From JBBIMP01 sp037444305 (GTDB lineage Bacteria; Acidobacteriota; UBA6911): a DNA stretch of 64,000 nucleotides. The position numbers and the translations under genes were made by a program. The first letter of the stretch is position 1; each line of letters starts with the position of its first letter. The stretch spans positions 33,228 through 97,227 of the forward strand of contig JBBIMP010000016.1 of assembly GCA_037444305.1 (NCBI GenBank), given 5' to 3'. Of this stretch, positions 17,218 through 25,361 are shown one piece after another. The notes under the pieces were generated by a model. It made no database searches and was not told the origin of the DNA. It saw nothing but the letters and a program-made list of their open reading frames with translations.

Positions 17218-17837
17218 AGAAAATCTCGGAAATGCTGCAGCACGGGGAAGATGAACAGGTCCGCGACCTCGCCCGCAGCGCCATCCGCGCGGGCGTCCCC
17301 GCGCCGGCGATCCTCGAACAGGGCCTCATTGAGGGCATGACTGTCGTCGGGGAGCGGTTCCGGCTGCGCGAGATTTTCCTGCCGGATGTGCTGCTGTCCG
17401 CCCGCGCGATGAACGGCGCCCTGGAGGAGCTGAAACCGCTCCTGGGCGGCAGCGGCATCCCCACGCGCGGCCGGATGGTGATCGGCTCGGTCCACGGCGA
17501 CCTGCACGACATCGGGAAAAACCTGGTGGGGATCATGCTCAAGGGTGCGGGTTTCGAGATCCTGGATCTCGGCACCGACGTCCGCGCCGAGCGCTTCGTC
17601 GAAGCCGCCGTCGCGGAAAAGGCCTCGGTCATCGGCATGTCGGCGCTGCTGACCACCACCATGCAGGGAATGGCGCAGGTCATCCGGATCCTCCGCGAGC
17701 GCGGCCTCGACTCCGGGATCCGCACCATCGTGGGCGGCGCGCCCGTTTCGGAGAGCTTCGCGCGGGAGATCGGGGCGGACGCCTACGCCCCCGACGCCGC
17801 CGCCGCCGTCCACCGGGTGAAAGAATTGATGGGGTAG
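17205..17837 (+). CDS. Corrinoid (B12-binding) methyl carrier protein
   Basis: This 210-residue protein has the two-domain architecture of MtbC/MttC/MtgC carriers and of the central part of MetH: a four-helix cap (about 1-85) and a Rossmann-like B12 domain (about 90-210). The cobalt-ligand motif DxHxxG is present as D99-H101-G104, with GMSALLTTTM and VGGAPV for the nucleotide tail. It carries the methyl group between the MttB-like enzyme and an acceptor. The ATG at 17205 lies inside the end of the reactivation-domain gene, with GGAGCGAAG upstream. The homocysteine methyltransferase gene starts five bases after its stop. Confidence 0.94.
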   Translation: MEILKKISEMLQHGEDEQVRDLARSAIRAGVPAPAILEQGLIEGMTVVGERFRLREIFLPDVLLSARAMNGALEELKPLLGGSGIPTRGRMVIGSVHGDLHDIGKNLVGIMLKGAGFEILDLGTDVRAERFVEAAVAEKASVIGMSALLTTTMQGMAQVIRILRERGLDSGIRTIVGGAPVSESFAREIGADAYAPDAAAAVHRVKELMG

Positions 17838-17842
17838 CCGCC

Positions 17843-18724
17843 ATGGAAAACCTGCTCGACCGCCTGAGGCGAGGCGAAGTCGTCATCGGCGACGGCGCAT
17901 GGGGAACGCTGCTGATGCAGCGCGGGCTGGCTCCGGGCCAGGCGCCCGAGACCTTCAACCTCGAGCGCCCCGAGATCATCGGCGAAATCGCCGGGCTCTA
18001 CCTCGACGCCGGCGCGGAAATCATCACGACAAATACCTTCGGCGCCTCCCCCCTTAAGCTGGAAGCCCATTCCCTGCAGGACCGGACTGAAGAAATCAAC
18101 CGGCGGGCGGTCGAGGCTGCGAAAAAAGCCGCCGCCGGCAGGGCCTGGATCTCCGGCTCGGTCGGCCCCACCGGCAGGCTGTTGAAGCCATACGGGGATA
18201 CGGAGCCCGAGGTGATCCGGTCAGGCTTCGACCGGCAGATCCGGGCCCTGGTAGCTGCGGGCGCCGGCCTGATCTGCATCGAGACGATGACCGACCTGGC
18301 CGAAGCCGTGCTGGCGGTGCGGGCCGCGCGCGCCGCGGATACGCAGATCCCGATCATGGCCACCATGACCTTCGAGGACACGCCCCGGGGCTATTACACC
18401 ATGATGGGGATGACGGTGCGGCAGGCGGCGGCGGGCCTGGCGGATGCCGGGGCGGACATCGTCGGCTCCAACTGCGGCAACGGCATCGAGACGATGACCC
18501 GTATCGCCCGCGAGTTCTGCGCCTGCACGAGCCTCCCCGTGGCCATCCAGGCGAACGCCGGCCTGCCCGTTGTCCGGGGCGGCGCGACCGTCTACCCCGA
18601 GACGCCCGAGTTCTTCGCCGCCAGGGCCGGCGACCTGCTGGCCGCCGGCGTTCGGATCATCGGCGGCTGCTGCGGAACGGGTCCCGACCACATCCGTGCG
18701 CTGCGCTCAGCCAGGGACGGGTAA
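17843..18724 (+). CDS. Homocysteine S-methyltransferase domain protein (MetH N-terminal-like)
   Basis: This 293-residue (beta/alpha)8 protein has the zinc cysteines of the homocysteine-binding family: C211 in GSNCGNG and C276/C277 in GGCCGTGP. The N-terminus VVIGDGAWGTLLMQRGL and TNTFGASPLKLEAH match the MetH homocysteine domain more closely than betaine-homocysteine methyltransferase. Placed right after a corrinoid protein, it most likely takes the methyl group from methylcobalamin to make methionine. No methyl-tetrahydrofolate-binding domain is encoded in the operon. It ends four bases before the convergent amidohydrolase gene. Confidence 0.9.
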   Translation: MENLLDRLRRGEVVIGDGAWGTLLMQRGLAPGQAPETFNLERPEIIGEIAGLYLDAGAEIITTNTFGASPLKLEAHSLQDRTEEINRRAVEAAKKAAAGRAWISGSVGPTGRLLKPYGDTEPEVIRSGFDRQIRALVAAGAGLICIETMTDLAEAVLAVRAARAADTQIPIMATMTFEDTPRGYYTMMGMTVRQAAAGLADAGADIVGSNCGNGIETMTRIAREFCACTSLPVAIQANAGLPVVRGGATVYPETPEFFAARAGDLLAAGVRIIGGCCGTGPDHIRALRSARDG

Positions 18725-18728
18725 AAAC

Positions 18729-20453
18729 TCACTTCTCGAACAGGACCTTGCCGCCGACGATCGTGTACTTCACGACGGCCGACAAGATCTCATCCTCCGG
18801 AACCGTCAGGATGTCCTTCGAAAGGACTGTGATATCCGCCAGCTTGCCGGGGCTGAGCGATCCCTTGAAGTTTTCCTCGAACGCGGCATAGGCGCCGTTG
18901 ATCGTGTAGGATTTCAGAGCCTCCTCCCGGCTCATGCGCTGGTCACCGTAGAAAACGGTGCCGTCCTTGAGCCTGCGCGAGACCGTCGCGTGGAAGCTTT
19001 CGATCGCGCTCACGTCCTCCACCGGCGCGTCGGTCCCGTTGGAGATGACGGCGCCGGTCCGCATAAGTTTCTGCCAGACATAGGCGCCCTCCTCGGCCCG
19101 CTGCGGCCCGAGCCGCGCGAGCACGTATGGCGCATCGGAGGTGCAGTGGATGCCCTGCATCGCGGCGATCACGCCGAGGGCCCCGAACCGGGGGATGTCG
19201 GCCGCGCTGATGTGCTGCGCGTGCTCGATCCGCCACCGCAGGTCTTTTTTGTCCGGATTCGCCTTGAAGGCCTCCTCGAAAATGTTCAGGGTCTCGCGGT
19301 TGGCCCGGTCGCCGATCGCGTGGACGTTCAGCTGGTAGCCGTGCTCCATGGCAAGGCGGGCCGTCTCCTGGATCGATTCGACCGTCTGGGTGTTGAGGCC
19401 GGTGCTGGAGGGCAGATCGGCATAGGGCTCCAGCAGCCAGGCGCCCCGCGGACCCAGCGCCCCGTCGATCAGCCTTTTGATCGACCGGACGGTGAGATGC
19501 CGGCCGCCGTAGTCCACTATCCGGTACTTTGCGAGGTTCTGGGCCAAACTCTCGTTCCCCTCGTTGGCCATAACGTACAGCCGCACACCCAGCTTCCCGC
19601 TGTCGGCGAGTTCCTTGAAGAGATCGATGGTGGAGAACGACGCGCCGGCGTCGTGGAAACTGGTGATCCCCTTGGACAGGCACTCCTGGATAGCGGCCTC
19701 GATCTCCTTGAGCCTCTCGGCCCGCACTTCCTCGGGGCTGCGCTTGCGGCGGTCTTCCGACAGGGCCCGGCGAATGAGGCCCGAAGCGGTCTCCACGAAC
19801 GCCCCGGTGGGATTGCCGGCGGCGTCGTGCAAAACCTCCCCTCCCGGCGGGTTCTTCGTGCTGCGCGTCACGCCTGCCAGCGCCATCGCCTTCGCGTTGG
19901 CGAACGAAGCGTGCCCGCTCGCGTGCGTCAGGAGAACCGGGTTTTCGGGCGAGACCCGGCTGAGTGAATCGTGGACCGGGAAGCCCTTGACGTTGGGAGA
20001 GGGAACCGTGTCCCATTTCTCCTGGTGCCAGCCACGCCCCAGGATCCATTCACCAGGCTGCGCCCTGGCGACGGCGTCGGCGACCATCGCCACCACCTCG
20101 TCCCAGTTGTGGACATGCATCAGGTTCAGGTTCATCTTGGCCGCGCCCAGTCCGGTGAAGTGGCCGTGGCTCTCGATGAACCCGGGGATCGCCAGCATCC
20201 CGTCGAGATTGATGACGCGGGTGTTTTCCCCGATGTAGCGCTTGATTTCCTCGTTGGTGCCTAGAGCCTCGATCGAGTCCCCGCGGACGGCCAGGGCCTG
20301 AACCTCCGGCCTCTCCGGGTCCACGGTCACGATCCGGCCGTTCTGCAGCACCAGGTCCGCCGGCTCCACCTTCGCGGCGCAGCCCGTGGACAGTGTTGCG
20401 AGTATCATGGCGGCCGCCAGCAGAGCGTATATCCGATTTGAGCGTGACTTCAT
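18729..20453 (-). CDS. YtcJ-like amidohydrolase (amidohydrolase family 3), lipoprotein
   Basis: This 574-residue metal-dependent hydrolase is exported. It has a lipoprotein signal with lipobox LSTGC (cysteine at about residue 25). After the signal come the composite beta-sandwich (ADLVLQNGRIVTVDP), the metal motif ESHGHFTG (an SHGHF variant of HxH), and the later ligands NVHAIGD, IEHAQHI and NGTDAPVEDV. The substrate is unknown; relatives act on amides, N-acyl compounds or cyclic ureides. GGAGGAAAGG precedes the ATG. It lies downstream of the M55 and S9 peptidase genes on the same strand but about 350 bases away, with a repeat between, so it is probably transcribed separately. Confidence 0.9.
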   Translation of the reverse strand: MKSRSNRIYALLAAAMILATLSTGCAAKVEPADLVLQNGRIVTVDPERPEVQALAVRGDSIEALGTNEEIKRYIGENTRVINLDGMLAIPGFIESHGHFTGLGAAKMNLNLMHVHNWDEVVAMVADAVARAQPGEWILGRGWHQEKWDTVPSPNVKGFPVHDSLSRVSPENPVLLTHASGHASFANAKAMALAGVTRSTKNPPGGEVLHDAAGNPTGAFVETASGLIRRALSEDRRKRSPEEVRAERLKEIEAAIQECLSKGITSFHDAGASFSTIDLFKELADSGKLGVRLYVMANEGNESLAQNLAKYRIVDYGGRHLTVRSIKRLIDGALGPRGAWLLEPYADLPSSTGLNTQTVESIQETARLAMEHGYQLNVHAIGDRANRETLNIFEEAFKANPDKKDLRWRIEHAQHISAADIPRFGALGVIAAMQGIHCTSDAPYVLARLGPQRAEEGAYVWQKLMRTGAVISNGTDAPVEDVSAIESFHATVSRRLKDGTVFYGDQRMSREEALKSYTINGAYAAFEENFKGSLSPGKLADITVLSKDILTVPEDEILSAVVKYTIVGGKVLFEK

Positions 20454-20806
20454 TGCCTTTCCTCCAAGAAGAATGAACCTGGCGTGTATCTTAAACCCGA
20501 ACCCGCGTCTTCGTCTCCTGCAATCTTGACGGGCAGTACGGTGACCACCGTCAATCCCGCCTACCCGTGATTGTCATGAAAAATGCCATATAATGATCGG
20601 CGTCTGTCATGCTTGCCGGCGGAGAGTCAACGGAGCCCGGAGCGATAGCGACGGGTCGCTCACTTGACCTGGTTACCTGACCGCTCACTGGCGTTCGCGG
20701 CTCCGTTTGCCGCGTCCCATCAATACGGCTTTCCTCGGTTGCAGCTATGCTGCGCTGTGCGCTCCGTGGCCGCTTGGTTTTTCTGCTCCTTCACTGATTG
20801 CCCAGA
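20454..20806. other. Intergenic region with repeat copy C
   Basis: This region lies between the S9 peptidase stop and the amidohydrolase start, both minus strand. It holds the inverted copy of the dispersed palindromic element (20625-20780) and, nearer the amidohydrolase, sequence that must carry its promoter. No gene is visible. Confidence 0.6.
20625..20780 (-). repeat. Dispersed palindromic element, copy C (inverted)
   Basis: Read on the minus strand, this copy contains GCAACCGAGGAAAGC, ACGGAGCCGCGAACGCCAGT and CGTCGCTATCGCTCCGGGCT in the same order as copy B. The palindromic core lies at about 20628-20708. The extension to about 20780 shows that the conserved unit is longer than the hairpin. 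Confidence 0.85.
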
Positions 20807-22873
20807 TCAGGGTTTGCGGGCAGTTTCGCCGGCGCCTTTCACGTACTTGTCGTACCAGGCCAGGTAGCGCTCGAGGCGGTCCTTCTGGTAGGCGGGGCGG
20901 CGGATGCTATGAAACTCCCCTGGATAGACCACCAGCAGCGTTTCGCGCCCCAGGCGCTTCATCGCGAGGTACATCTGCTCGGAGTTGATCACCGGCACGT
21001 TCCAGTCCCGCTCGCCGCAGATCCAGAGCGTGGGCGTCGTGATCTTCTCGACCTGCCAGAAGGGCGACACCCTGTCCCAGACCTCGCGGTTCTGCCAGGG
21101 CAGGCCGAGTTCCACTTCGTAGTGGCGCTGGTAGTGGTCGTGCCCGTAGAGCGCCGTCACCTGCGACACGCTCGAGCCGGAAATGGCGCCCTTGAAGCGC
21201 GTCGTCCGGATGATCGTGTAGTTGGTCAGCATGCCGCCGTAGGACCAGCCCCCGATGCCGAGCCGCTCCGGGTCGGCGATGCCGCGCGCGATGGCGTAAT
21301 CCACGCCGGCCAGCACGTCCTCGGAGTCCTTGTTGCCCCAGTCGGCGAAGATCGCCTGGCTGAAGGCCTGCCCGTAGCCCGACGACCCGCGCGGGTTGGT
21401 CATCACCACCGCGTAGCCGTTGGCGGCGAACAGCTGCGCCTCGAAGTTGAACGAGGCCTCGTACTGCGAGACGGGGCCGCCGTGGATCCGCAGCAGCGTG
21501 GGATAGCGCATCCCCTGCGTGTAGCCGACCGGGAGGAAGAGGAAGCCTTCGATCTCCGTCCCGTCCTTGCTCTTGAAGTGGATGTTCTCCGGCTGAACGA
21601 GCTGCAGCTTCGCCATCAGCGCGTCGTTCACCCTGGTGAGCCGCCGCAGCCCCTCGCCCTCGACGGCGTGCAGCTCGCCGGGGACGGTGGTTTCGCTGAC
21701 ACGGACAAAGACGGCGCCGTCCTTGCCCAGCGCGTAGGCGTTCACGCTGCGGAAGCCGGCCGCCGGCCGCGTGAACTCGCCGCCCCCGGGCGCGATCCGG
21801 GCCAGGTGCCGTTCGCCGCTGTCCTCGAGCACAAAGTAGATCCACTTGCCGTCGGCGGAGAAGCGCGGCGAGGAGATGTTGCGGTCCAGTTTCTGCGTGA
21901 CGATCTGCGGCGCGCCCCCCTGAGGCGGAATCAGCGCCAGGTAGGTGGTGGCGTACCAGAAGTTCTTCACGTCCGTCGACGTTTCGTAAGCGATCCACTT
22001 CCCGTCCGGGCTCCAGGAGGGATTCGTGTCCGGACCCGGGTTGGAGGTCAGCCGCAGCATGGTTTTGCCCATGTCGGTGTTGTCGGCGCTCACCAGCCAC
22101 AGGTCGGTGTTGAAGTCGAGGTCGGGCTCCGGCCCGCGGTTGCTGACGAAGACCACCTGCTTCCCGTCGGGCGACCATGCCGGATCCCGGCCATCGTAAT
22201 CCCCGCTGGTGATCTGCCGCAGGTTCTTGGAGGCCAGGTCGAAGACGTACAGGTGGTTGCGCCGGCGGTCGAGGTAGCCCTGCACATCCTGCTTGAACTG
22301 GAGCCGGTCGATCACCCAGGGCGGCTGGGTGCGTGGCCGCACGGGGCGCACGCCCGCTTCTTCGTCCTTCTGGCGCTGGACCTCCTCGGGGGACGGGTCC
22401 TGGATCACGAGCAGCAGGCGTTTACCGTCGGGGGACCATTCGTAGGACTGGATGCCCTGCTTCACCTCGGTCAGCTGCTGCGCTTCCCCGCCCAGGCGGT
22501 TGAGCGCCCACACCTGGGTGCGCGCGTTCTCCCCGCGCGAGGCGGTGAAGGAAAGATACTTGCCGTCCGGGCTCCAGCGCGGCCGGCCGGCGGAGGCGCC
22601 TTTCGCGGTCATGGGCATGGCTTCGCCGCCGGCGGCGGGGATCATCCACACCTGCGATTCCGAGCGCTCCTCCTTGAGGTTGGTGGAGCTGACCGTGTAG
22701 GCGATCCACTTGCCGTCGGGGCTCACCTGCGGATCGCCTACGCTCATGATGGCGAACAGGTCGTCTATTTCCAGGGGCCTCGGCGCGCCGGCGGGCCTTC
22801 TTTCCTCCTGCGCGGCCGCACCGGCCGCGATCGCCAGCGCGGCGACAAACAGTAATACCAATGTCTTTTTCAT
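20807..22873 (-). CDS. S9 family prolyl-oligopeptidase-type peptidase (DPP/acylaminoacyl peptidase-like)
   Basis: This 688-residue secreted serine peptidase has a signal peptide (MKKTLVLLFVAALAIAAGAAAQ), an N-terminal beta-propeller of WD40-like/TolB repeats (repeated WSPDGK motifs, about 40-400), and a C-terminal alpha/beta-hydrolase domain. The nucleophile is in GGWSYGGM, with the acid near GERDWNVPV and the His in GEFHSIRRP. It should cleave short peptides in the periplasm. GGAGGAGAAGGA precedes the start. The M55 aminopeptidase gene lies 70 bases upstream on the same strand, so the two are probably co-transcribed for peptide catabolism. Confidence 0.94.
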   Translation of the reverse strand: MKKTLVLLFVAALAIAAGAAAQEERRPAGAPRPLEIDDLFAIMSVGDPQVSPDGKWIAYTVSSTNLKEERSESQVWMIPAAGGEAMPMTAKGASAGRPRWSPDGKYLSFTASRGENARTQVWALNRLGGEAQQLTEVKQGIQSYEWSPDGKRLLLVIQDPSPEEVQRQKDEEAGVRPVRPRTQPPWVIDRLQFKQDVQGYLDRRRNHLYVFDLASKNLRQITSGDYDGRDPAWSPDGKQVVFVSNRGPEPDLDFNTDLWLVSADNTDMGKTMLRLTSNPGPDTNPSWSPDGKWIAYETSTDVKNFWYATTYLALIPPQGGAPQIVTQKLDRNISSPRFSADGKWIYFVLEDSGERHLARIAPGGGEFTRPAAGFRSVNAYALGKDGAVFVRVSETTVPGELHAVEGEGLRRLTRVNDALMAKLQLVQPENIHFKSKDGTEIEGFLFLPVGYTQGMRYPTLLRIHGGPVSQYEASFNFEAQLFAANGYAVVMTNPRGSSGYGQAFSQAIFADWGNKDSEDVLAGVDYAIARGIADPERLGIGGWSYGGMLTNYTIIRTTRFKGAISGSSVSQVTALYGHDHYQRHYEVELGLPWQNREVWDRVSPFWQVEKITTPTLWICGERDWNVPVINSEQMYLAMKRLGRETLLVVYPGEFHSIRRPAYQKDRLERYLAWYDKYVKGAGETARKP

Positions 22874-22894
22874 ATTCCTTCTCCTCCCAAGGGT

Positions 22895-22942
22895 TCACGC
22901 CGGCGGCTGCGTTCTGCGGACGGGGCTGCCCGCCCCGCCGCA
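22895..22942 (-). terminator. GC-rich stem-loop between the M55 and S9 genes
   Basis: Just past the M55 stop, the minus strand reads GCGGCGGGGC, a short loop and GCCCCGTCCGC, a strong hairpin without a T-tract. It may attenuate transcription or stabilise mRNA rather than fully terminate. Confidence 0.4.
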
Positions 22943-22943
22943 A

Positions 22944-23843
22944 TCACACCGTGCCCGCCAGCGCGATGATCGCGCGCATGAGCTTGAAACCCTCCAGGTA
23001 ATCGTTCGTCGTGAATGTAACCCCGCGAGGGCTGGTCTTGCGGACCTGGGGCAGCAGCGCCGGCATCTCCGCCTGCGCGCTGTTGTGGAATTCGAGCTCG
23101 AACACATAGGGCGGATTGAGCTTGAAAACCGGCATCCGGTCTCTCTTCGCCAGCGCTTCTTTCGCGGCCTGTCGCAGGCGCATGCGGGCCTCCTCGGCCG
23201 GCAGATGCCGCGCAGCGAGCCGGCCGATGCCTTCCTTGACCGCCGCGGTGACGAGTTCCTGCCCCAGGATGCCCTTGGCCTGGAGGCACGTCTCCTCGTC
23301 GCCGCTGAGCATGACGACGGGGACGTTGAAATGGCCGGCAATGGCTGCGTTGACTCCCAGCTCGGGCATTTCCTGCCCGTTGATCCGGATGGCCCGGATG
23401 CTCCCGCTGCTGATCGTGTGGTCGAGGATGGCGCGGGCGGTTCCCGCGCGGCCGTGATAGCCTACGAACATGCAAGCCTGGAAGGAGGCGTCGATCCCCT
23501 CCATCATCGACAGCGGCTTGGGCGAGCCGCTGATCAGCGAGACCTTCGGGTGCAGCTGGTCGGCAAGGATGTTCCGCATGCTGCCGTGCGAGTCGTTGAC
23601 GACGATCTCTCCGGCGCCCGCCTCCAGCAGCCCCTCCACCACCGCGTTGACGTCGGCAGCCATCCACCGCCGCGCCGCCCCGTAGTCCCCGCCTCCCGCC
23701 GATGTCTGATCGCCGTGCACGACGCCCCAGATGCCTTCCATGTCGACGGAGATGAACACTTTCGGCGGCCCGGTCCGGGCAGTCTGAGCGAGCAGGACAC
23801 CGGCCATGACCAAGGTTGTGCAAATGCAGAGCCCTTTTCTCAT
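22944..23843 (-). CDS. M55 family D-aminopeptidase (DppA-like)
   Basis: This 299-residue zinc peptidase has a cleavable signal (CTTLVMAGVLLAQ). It carries the family motif SVDMEGIWG, where D and E are metal ligands, and NDSHGSMRN, with YHGRAG and HT further on. DppA of Bacillus forms a self-compartmentalised decamer that releases D-amino acids from D-peptides; this exported version could process peptidoglycan-derived or environmental peptides. AAGGAT precedes the ATG. It leads a probable operon with the S9 peptidase. Confidence 0.9.
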   Translation of the reverse strand: MRKGLCICTTLVMAGVLLAQTARTGPPKVFISVDMEGIWGVVHGDQTSAGGGDYGAARRWMAADVNAVVEGLLEAGAGEIVVNDSHGSMRNILADQLHPKVSLISGSPKPLSMMEGIDASFQACMFVGYHGRAGTARAILDHTISSGSIRAIRINGQEMPELGVNAAIAGHFNVPVVMLSGDEETCLQAKGILGQELVTAAVKEGIGRLAARHLPAEEARMRLRQAAKEALAKRDRMPVFKLNPPYVFELEFHNSAQAEMPALLPQVRKTSPRGVTFTTNDYLEGFKLMRAIIALAGTV

Positions 23844-24107
23844 CGGTTCTATCCTTTGCGAAATAGCCTATTGAAGCACTGTGATCCGGCTTTCCCCGAT
23901 CAGGGGAGCATAGCACTGGTAGAGGTGAAAAAAAGCCGGAATCGTTCCGTGAGAGCGGTCCGGATAGATTATAGATCCACCCCATCGACGCGGGCGGGCA
24001 GCTCGCCCCGCCCGGTTTTTCCCTGCTTGGACCGGCCCGAATAGAGTAACATTCCTTTACGGTTGTATCGCTATCGGAAAAACGGAAAATCCACTGGTGA
24101 CGTTGCC

Positions 24108-25361
24108 ATGCCGAATGCCCCAGAACCCTCTCCCATCGTGCGCGGCCTGCTCTCCATGCTGCATAGCGCCGCCGGTCATCCGCCTATCCGCTTCGTCTTG
24201 TGGAACGGCGCTTCCTGGCCGCCTTCGTGCGGCGAGGGCACTCCGTCAGTCGTAATCCGGGACCGGCGCATCCTCTGGAAGCTCCTGCTCGATCCCGAAT
24301 TCCACTTCGGCGAGGCTTACTGCCGCGGAAAGATCGAGATCCCCGGCAGCCTGCTGGCGGTTTTGGAGGCAACCCACCGTCGGGCATCAGGCACAGCCCC
24401 GGGGCGCCGCAGCCGAACGTTCATCTCCCGCTGGCTGGATTGGTCGCAGGCCAACAGCCTGCGCGGATCCCGCCGGAACATCCACCGGCACTATGACATC
24501 GGCACCGACTTCTACAAGCTCTGGCTGGACCCGCAATTGGTGTACACGTGCGCTTACTTTCCAAATCCGGACGATCCGCTCGAAAAAGCCCAGGTGGCCA
24601 AGATGGATTATGTGTGCCGCAAGGTGGGGCTGCGGCCGGGCGAGCAGGTGGTGGAGGCCGGCTGCGGCTGGGGCGCGCTGGCGCTGCACATGGCGCGGAG
24701 CTATAGCGTGAAGGTCAAGGCTTTCAACATCTCGAGCGACCAGATCCGGCATGCCCGGCGCTGGGCGGCGGAAGAGGGTTTGAACGGGCAGGTGGAATTC
24801 ATCGAAGACGATTACCGCAACATCACGGGGGAGTACGACGCCTTCATCTCGGTCGGCATGCTGGAGCACGTGGGCCGGCAACACTACGCGGACTTGGGCG
24901 CCGTCATCCGGCGCTCTCTGGCTGCATCCGGGCGCGGATTTCTTCACTTCATCGGGCGGAACCGGCCCCAGCCCCTGAACTCCTGGATCCGCAGCCGAAT
25001 ATTTCCTGGGGCCTATCCTCCCACACTCCGCCAGGTGGCGGCCTTTCTCGAGCAGTGTGACTTCTCCGTCCTGGACGTCGAAAATCTTCGCCTTCACTAT
25101 GCAAAAACCCTGGAGCACTGGCTCGGGAGATTCGAAACCGCGGCCGCCAGCGTTGCCGCCATGTTCGATGAGGAGTTCGTAAGAGCGTGGCGCCTGTACC
25201 TGACCGGTTCCATCGCGGCTTTCCGAACGGGTTCCCTGCAGCTGTTTCAGATCCTGTTCGCCAGGGATTCCGTCGACCGGCTTCCCTGGACCCGCGCCCA
25301 CCTGTACGCTGACGCGCCGTTTGCCGAGGAAAAAGACCGATGGATGCCTGCGACGCGGTGA
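24108..25361 (+). CDS. Cyclopropane-fatty-acyl-phospholipid synthase-like methyltransferase
   Basis: This 417-residue SAM-dependent enzyme adds a methylene or methyl group to an unsaturated acyl chain in membrane lipid. Family marks are HYDIGTDFYKLWLDPQLVYT, the SAM loop VVEAGCGWGALALHMA, SVGMLEHVGRQHY and the C-terminal LHYAKTLEHWLGRFE. The N-terminal region (about 1-110) is the usual lipid-binding helical domain. The start is placed at the first ATG (24108); a TTG at 24063 is in frame but has no ribosome site. Its 3' end overlaps the next gene by 22 bases, so it is coupled to the flavoprotein reductase. Ring formation versus methyl-branch formation cannot be told apart by sequence alone. 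Confidence 0.9.
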   Translation: MPNAPEPSPIVRGLLSMLHSAAGHPPIRFVLWNGASWPPSCGEGTPSVVIRDRRILWKLLLDPEFHFGEAYCRGKIEIPGSLLAVLEATHRRASGTAPGRRSRTFISRWLDWSQANSLRGSRRNIHRHYDIGTDFYKLWLDPQLVYTCAYFPNPDDPLEKAQVAKMDYVCRKVGLRPGEQVVEAGCGWGALALHMARSYSVKVKAFNISSDQIRHARRWAAEEGLNGQVEFIEDDYRNITGEYDAFISVGMLEHVGRQHYADLGAVIRRSLAASGRGFLHFIGRNRPQPLNSWIRSRIFPGAYPPTLRQVAAFLEQCDFSVLDVENLRLHYAKTLEHWLGRFETAAASVAAMFDEEFVRAWRLYLTGSIAAFRTGSLQLFQILFARDSVDRLPWTRAHLYADAPFAEEKDRWMPATR

